Shown piece after piece: positions 60,951-64,000 of a DNA stretch of 64,000 bases. How positions within the stretch are numbered: the stretch's first letter is position 1; the number at the start of each line of letters is the position of its first letter. The notes under the pieces are model-generated. The model saw only the letters and a list, made by a program, of their open reading frames with translations. It made no database searches and was not told the DNA's origin. The DNA comes from Rhizophagus irregularis. Lineage: Eukaryota; Glomeromycota; Glomeromycetes; Glomerales; Glomeraceae. Position numbers and translations under genes: made by a program. The stretch is taken from contig NC_089443.1 in NCBI RefSeq assembly GCF_026210795.1, positions 3,472,001 through 3,536,000 on the forward strand, read 5' to 3'.

Positions 60951-61131
60951 GATGATTTTTTTTTCTGCTTTAGCATTTGTATAATGTTATAAAAATTGGT
61001 TCAGAAATTTAATAAAATTTTTAGAATCATCTCTTTATTATTTTAATAAATTTTAATTTTGCGATCTTAATAAAAAAAATAAAATTCTGATTGTGCTGAT
61101 CACATAATTGTTGAGGGAGGATACTGATATC

Positions 61132-61418
61132 TGGGGTTATAAATAAAAATGTTCTTTAAAGTATTTATTAATCACTTCTTGGATAAAATTTTTCAAAATA
61201 TCAATAACTATTGTTGTAATTATAAATATCAGAATAATTATATGATATAGATAAATAATATACCAAATGGAATAAGAATAAACATTTAATTAAAGGATAA
61301 ATAATTAGGAGGATAAAATAATTTATATGATGAAATATTTATTGTATAATATTTATTTATAGTTACATTTATTTATAGTTATATTTATTTATAGTTAGTT
61401 ATATTTAAAATAGTTATA
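61132..61418. other. Spacer with ATTTATAGTT tandem words
   Basis: A short array of TTATTTATAGTTA-like words lies at 61350-61400. No gene. Confidence 0.4.
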
Positions 61419-61739
61419 CAGTTAAACCTTGATATAATGAACTCTTGATATAATGAATTTTTCAGACAACTATAATAAATTTCCCTTACTATAACAAATT
61501 AACCAATCAAATCTCTTAAAATCTTTACTATAATCTTATAAGCTGGATTCTTGTCGTTATAACAAGAGGACGTACACAAACCTCGATATAACGAACCCGA
61601 TATACAATTTTTCAGACAACTATAATAAATTTCCTTTGTTATAACGAATTAACCAATCAAATCTCTTAAAATCTTCACTATAGCTCTATAGTGAAATTGA
61701 GGTCTAGAACCTAGGGTTCGTTATAATAAAGGTTAACTG
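61419..61739. mobile_element. 321-bp TA-flanked MITE of Tc1/pogo type
   Basis: The left end CAGTTAAACCTTGATATAAT is inverted relative to the right end GTTATAATAAAGGTTAACTG, with TA on both sides. The interior is a diverged direct duplication (TTTTTCAGACAACTATAATA and AACCAATCAAATCTCTTAAA each occur twice). Confidence 0.85.
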
Positions 61740-61741
61740 TA

Positions 61742-62042
61742 TTTATAATAGTTATTATTAGCTTAGTTACTTAAAGAAAAATTATAATAGAAAGAAAGAC
61801 AAATAAGAATATTTTTTTATTTTTCTTATTTGTAATACTTGGTGAAATATGAATTGTTATAAATATAGATAGAATTCAGTAGGAATTCCATAGTCATGAT
61901 TTTTGACTCAATTAATAAAGATAAATATTAATAATAAAAAGTAATACAATTTACCCAACTTTATTAATGTTTACTTTATTAAATAACAAAATATGGAAAA
62001 GTTTTTCAAGTTTGAAAATAATGTTAAAGATAATAAAATATA
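61742..62042. other. Spacer, no gene seen
   Basis: AT-rich; nothing recognised. Confidence 0.35.
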
Positions 62043-62564
62043 CATCAGGAAATTTATTTAGGCGTAATTTAGTGTAATATTTCGGAGGTGGTGTAAAATT
62101 TCAAAATATTACACTAAAAACGTAATATTACAAAAGTTTACGCTTTTAAATTTGAATAATTATAGTAATTTAAGAATATTTTGATATCTACTGATCCAAT
62201 CAAGACGATCTATAGCTCATTGGAATCAGCTCATCAAGACGAATCGAATGGTAGTAAAATCATATCTCTACGTTCGATAGATGACTTTCTATTAATTTGA
62301 AACATTATTGCATACTATAGAGCGTTCTATCAACTGTAGAAATGCGATTTTACTACCATTCGATTCGTCTTGATGAGCTGATTCCAATGAGCTATAGATC
62401 GTTTTGATTGGATCAGTAGATAGCGAGATAGTCTTAAATTACTATAATTATTCAAATTTAAAAACGTAAACTTTTGTAATATTATGTTTTTAGTGTAATA
62501 TTTTGAAATTTTACACCACCTCCGAAATATTACACTAAATTACGCCTAAACAAATTTCCTGATG
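62043..62564. mobile_element. 522-bp long-arm foldback element with hairpin modules
   Basis: Arms of about 230-240 bp pair almost completely, from CATCAGGAAATTTATTTAGG to its inverse AACAAATTTCCTGATG; TA flanks both ends. Each arm holds one GACGAATCGAATGGTAGTAA module in mirror orientation (about 62215 and 62345) next to TCATTGGAATCAGCTCATCA. No coding frame. Confidence 0.88.
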
Positions 62565-63039
62565 TAGGAGAACTATTAAAGTTTAAAAGTTAAATAAGTA
62601 ATAAAATCTAAACTAAGCATAATAAAATTTAATTAAATGTAATAAATAAAATAATTTTGATAATATATCTTATTTATCCATGAGTGGTAGACATGGATGA
62701 CAACATACTAGATAATTTTATGATTAAAAGTAGTATAACAATACTTAAAGATGATTACTATATATTGAATTTGCATTTTAGTTAGTAAGTGTAATTCAAA
62801 TATTTGAATATAACTAATCATAATAATTCATTTTTCTATTAATTTTTACTAGAAGTTTAAATCCTTTTCTTAAAAAACAACCCTATAAATTATTATGCCT
62901 TCACTATCGTGTTTTATTGAAGAAACCATATTTTTAATATTGAATCTTATTTCGAAGTTTTAACGTAAGCACGAATAAATTCGGGCATTCACATATAACA
63001 ACTCAGAAGGTTGACTTTTCGCAAATTGACCCTAAATTT
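62565..63039. other. Spacer, no gene seen
   Basis: AT-rich with only short frames. Confidence 0.35.
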
Positions 63040-63164
63040 CAAAAAAAATCAGGTTTTTTGCAATTATCTCAGCATCCAGTAGTCCAATTTATGTAAACAT
63101 TTTTTTGTTTTATAGCTCTCATCAAGCTCTACAAATAAAAAAAATCCACATGAATTAGATTATA

Positions 63165-63585
63165 CATGCCACCCAAATTATTTTAAGTTGCCGTAATTAT
63201 AAGTAAAATTCCCAAATTCAATTATGGCTAAGGTTGCTTGCCGAAACCTAGGGGTTTAGGCAAGATGGCGTTTCGCCAAAAAGTGAAATTTTGCTGAAAC
63301 TATATTAAAGTTATATTAAAAAACTGGTAAAACTTTAGAGAAAGGCGAAACTGCTGAAACTTATTATAAATGCTGAAACTGCCAAAACTCTGCCGAAATT
63401 ATAATAAATCTATAGTAAAATTTTGACAAAACTAATCGTAGGATTTTGAAGAGATTTAGACAAGCAACTTTAATTATGGCATCCCAAATTATTTTGGCAC
63501 TTTACATAGTAAATTATATATAAATTGAATGAATTACAGCATCCAAATTATAATTATGGCATTCCAAAATAATTTGGGCAGCATG
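63165..63585. mobile_element. 169-bp TA-flanked MITE, second copy, with hAT-type insert
   Basis: CATGCCACCCAAATTATTTT at the left mirrors AAAATAATTTGGGCAGCATG at the right, TA on each side. Removing the 244-bp insert and one 8-bp duplication leaves 169 bp, the length of the copy at 3702. Confidence 0.85.
63229..63472 (+). mobile_element. hAT-type MITE, copy 5 (244 bp)
   Basis: Ends TAAGGTTGCTTG and CAAGCAACTTTA; perfect 8-bp duplication ATTATGGC at 63221-63228 and 63473-63480. It is closely similar to copy 4 over its whole length. Confidence 0.92.
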
Positions 63586-63640
63586 TATTAATCGGATTAC
63601 TGGATGCTGAGATAATCGCAAAAAACTGAAAATAAAAAAA

Positions 63641-64000
63641 AAAGCAAATTGGGTTTTTTTTTTGGCAAAAAGTCAGTTATGACCTATATAAGAGATGTCT
63701 GAAGTTCTACTTGAACCATTATTTTTAAATATTGTAAAGTGGCTTTTATTACTTCAAATAATTGAATTCCATTTCCTAACAGACAGTCTTTTTTTTTAAT
63801 ACATTAGTTTAAACGATTTTTTCTTTATTTATTATTAAGAAGAGGTTTGCATGCTAAAACACAGAAAAAATATTAAACTTATACAATTTCTTCTTATAGT
63901 TCTAGTAGAAACTTGCATTTCAGTTTTCTTTTGAAATTTATTCTTTATTTATTGAGCTAATTGATAACTATTAATTTTAACAATTTTTTTAGTATTTTTT
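63641..64000. other. AT-rich end of window, no gene seen
   Basis: No frame or repeat end is supported in the last 360 bases. Confidence 0.4.

Larger units (their letters stand above)
59310..61131 (+). mobile_element. FAR1/MULE-type transposon, internal-deletion derivative
   Basis: The left end GATATTAGTATCCTCCCTCA is inverted relative to the right end TGAGGGAGGATACTGATATC. TGGGG directly flanks both ends, a possible short target duplication. It carries the interrupted FAR1-like gene below. At 1.8 kb it is too short for a full MULE. Confidence 0.65.
63040..63640. repeat. Outer foldback element of a three-level nest
   Basis: GCAATTATCTCAGCATCCAG at the left mirrors CTGGATGCTGAGATAATCGC at the right. 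The middle has TATAGCTCTCATCAAGCTCT, a decayed hairpin module. The 169-bp TA-MITE is inserted within it, and a hAT-type MITE within that. Confidence 0.65.

Overview
The window looks like nuclear DNA of an arbuscular mycorrhizal fungus of the Rhizophagus type (Glomeromycotina). It is very AT-rich. Genes have short GT-AG introns with AT-rich bodies. The deep layering of DNA transposons, Tigger/pogo, hAT, MULE/FAR1 and LINE relics, and the fragment of an expanded kinase family, match what I know of that group. The species call is inference from content; no rRNA or other marker gene is present.

Layout. (1) 1-14 kb: a repeat graveyard. It holds a 169-bp TA-flanked MITE, a satellite of about 182-bp units, a dead Tigger/pogo transposon (4140-7725) with a nested 961-bp MITE, a small two-exon gene of unknown role at 10.7-11.2 kb, and a decayed LINE reverse transcriptase (YVDD motif at 12.47 kb). 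(2) 15.6-31.0 kb: a compact island of six intact housekeeping-type genes. These are a 14-exon Doa10/SSM4/MARCH6 membrane E3 ligase, a CYSTM-like Cys-tail protein, L-lactate dehydrogenase, a RanBP2-ZnF/WWE/RING E3 ligase, an AGGF1-like OCRE-FHA-G-patch protein, and PDCD5. The last two diverge from a shared 260-bp promoter region. I joined exons by hand; every gene closes in frame. (3) 31-64 kb: a second, denser repeat region. It contains a MULE pseudogene carrying four later insertions, a hAT pseudogene, an intact gene for a small secreted six-cysteine protein (42.2 kb), a dead kinase gene, a Tigger element nested in a Tc1-like element (46.0-49.3 kb), several unassigned repeat-family pseudogenes, and a MITE interrupted by two tRNA-derived SINE-like units plus a LINE tail (52.5-56.0 kb). 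It also has a FAR1/MULE deletion derivative with telomere-like repeats in its intron (59.3-61.1 kb) and several foldback elements.

Two of the six island genes are ubiquitin ligases with different targets: ER/nuclear-envelope degradation for Doa10, and probably ADP-ribose-directed ubiquitination for the WWE protein. I see no pathway joining the island genes. The most unusual material is in the repeats: a long dimeric tRNA-like SINE inserted repeatedly at one 16-bp site, a hAT-type MITE with five perfect 8-bp target duplications, and a hairpin module shared by several otherwise different MITEs.
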